Shown piece by piece: positions 19,126 through 19,876 of a stretch of 19,876 nucleotides of DNA. This stretch comes from Mansonella perstans. Its lineage: Eukaryota > Nematoda > Chromadorea > Rhabditida > Onchocercidae. Position 1 is the stretch's first letter. Each line of letters starts with the position of its first letter. The notes below the pieces were generated by a model. It was not told where the DNA came from. It ran no database searches and was given only the letters and a program-made list of their open reading frames with translations. A program made the translations under genes and the position numbers. The stretch covers positions 1 to 19,876 of the forward strand of contig JBAMDO010000445.1 in NCBI GenBank assembly GCA_037074765.1, in the 5' to 3' direction.

Positions 19126-19876
19126 TCAACGATCCGAACAGTTAAAGGCATTTCTGAGCAATGTATATACTTGGAGAGCAGAATATCTGCAGACGACCCG
19201 AACAGTTCAAAGCATTTCAATGCAATGTAAATATTAGGGAGAGCAGAATATCTGTAGACGACCCGAACAGTTCAAAGCATTTCAATGCAATGTAAATATT
19301 AGGGAGAGCAGAATATCTGTAGACGACTGGAACAGATAAAAGCATTTCAATGCCATGTATATATTTGGGAGAGCAGAATATCTGTAGACGAACCGAACAG
19401 TTCAAAGCATTTCAATGCAATGTATATACTTTGGAACAGGAATATCTGTAGACGACTGGAACAGATAAAAGCATTTCAGAGCAATCTATATACTTTGAAA
19501 CAGGAATATCTGTAGACCCGAACAGTTCAAAGCATTTCAATGCAATGTAAATATTAGGGAGAGCAGAATATCTGTAGACGACTGGAACATATAAAAGCAT
19601 TTCAGAGCAATCTATATACTTTGAAACAGGAATATCTGTAGACCCGAACAGTTCAAAGCATTTCAATGCAATGTAAATATTAGGGAGAGCAGAATATCTG
19701 TAGAACCGAACAGTTCAAAGCATTTCAATGCAATGTATATATTTGGGTGAGCAGAGTATCTGCAGACGACTCGAACAGTTCAAAGCATTTCTAAGCAATG
19801 TATATACTTGGGAGAGCAGAATACCTGCAGACGACTCGAACAGTTCAAAGCATTTCAATGCAATGTAAATATTAGG
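19126..19876. repeat. 65-bp minisatellite running off the window
   Basis: About 12 copies of a 62-65 bp unit: CGAACAGTTCAAAGCATTTC, then AATGCAATGTAAATATT, then GGGAGAGCAGAATATCTGTA and GAC. Two variants occur, one with CTGGAACAGATAAAAGC and TTTGAAACAGGAATATC. The array starts directly after the pol remnant and continues past the window end. Open frames in it on both strands are repeat by-products. Confidence 0.92.

Noticed and set aside
19217..19666. Minus-strand frames with repeated peptides
   Set aside because: By-products of the minisatellite.
1..19876. tRNA or rRNA genes
   Set aside because: I looked for B-box-like GGTTCGA-type words and cloverleaf ends and found none that hold up. The PBS sites match tRNA ends but are not tRNA genes.

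Overview
The window looks like a piece of an AT-rich invertebrate nuclear genome, most likely a nematode. The splice acceptors are mostly TTTCAG-like, introns are about 100-320 bp, there are several BEL/Pao-type LTR retrotransposons, and there are no operons or bacterial signals. A Trichinella-like (Dorylaimia) nematode is my best guess. It rests on general character, not on a database match.

Layout. 1-890: broken BEL/Pao integrase on the + strand, meeting head-on a broken gag with its PBS and LTR on the - strand (890-2709). 2880-5810: three back-to-back degenerate tandem arrays with units of about 30, 65 and 133 bp. 5811-7181: very AT-rich spacer with one small possible + strand exon or gene (6380-6625). 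7182-9588: the one complete host gene, nine exons on the - strand, 365 codons. It encodes a coiled coil, a NADAR (YbiA-like) domain and a Gly/Arg-rich tail. 9630-10535: spacer. 10536-12077: LTR, PBS and gag remnant on the + strand, split by a solo LTR with a 5-bp target duplication. 12798-13049: last exon of a probable mitochondrial ribosomal protein L9 gene (- strand), cut off by an LTR. 13050-18847: a nested stack in which an LTR plus gag remnant (+) hosts a second LTR inside its LTR and a whole 3.8-kb element (-) inside its gag. 18848-19115: broken C-terminus of a BEL pol (-). 19126-end: 65-bp minisatellite.

The retroelements form a readable insertion history, because three insertions have exact 5-bp target duplications (CATGG, GCAAT, CCTTG) and the interrupted sequence can be followed on both sides. 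The youngest is the 14885-18699 element. Its LTRs differ at about three positions, and it keeps one long open gag-protease frame but has lost reverse transcriptase, RNase H and integrase. It therefore looks like a non-autonomous element that would depend on relatives for movement. The host genes appear unrelated to the transposons, although the L9 exon has been reached by an LTR.
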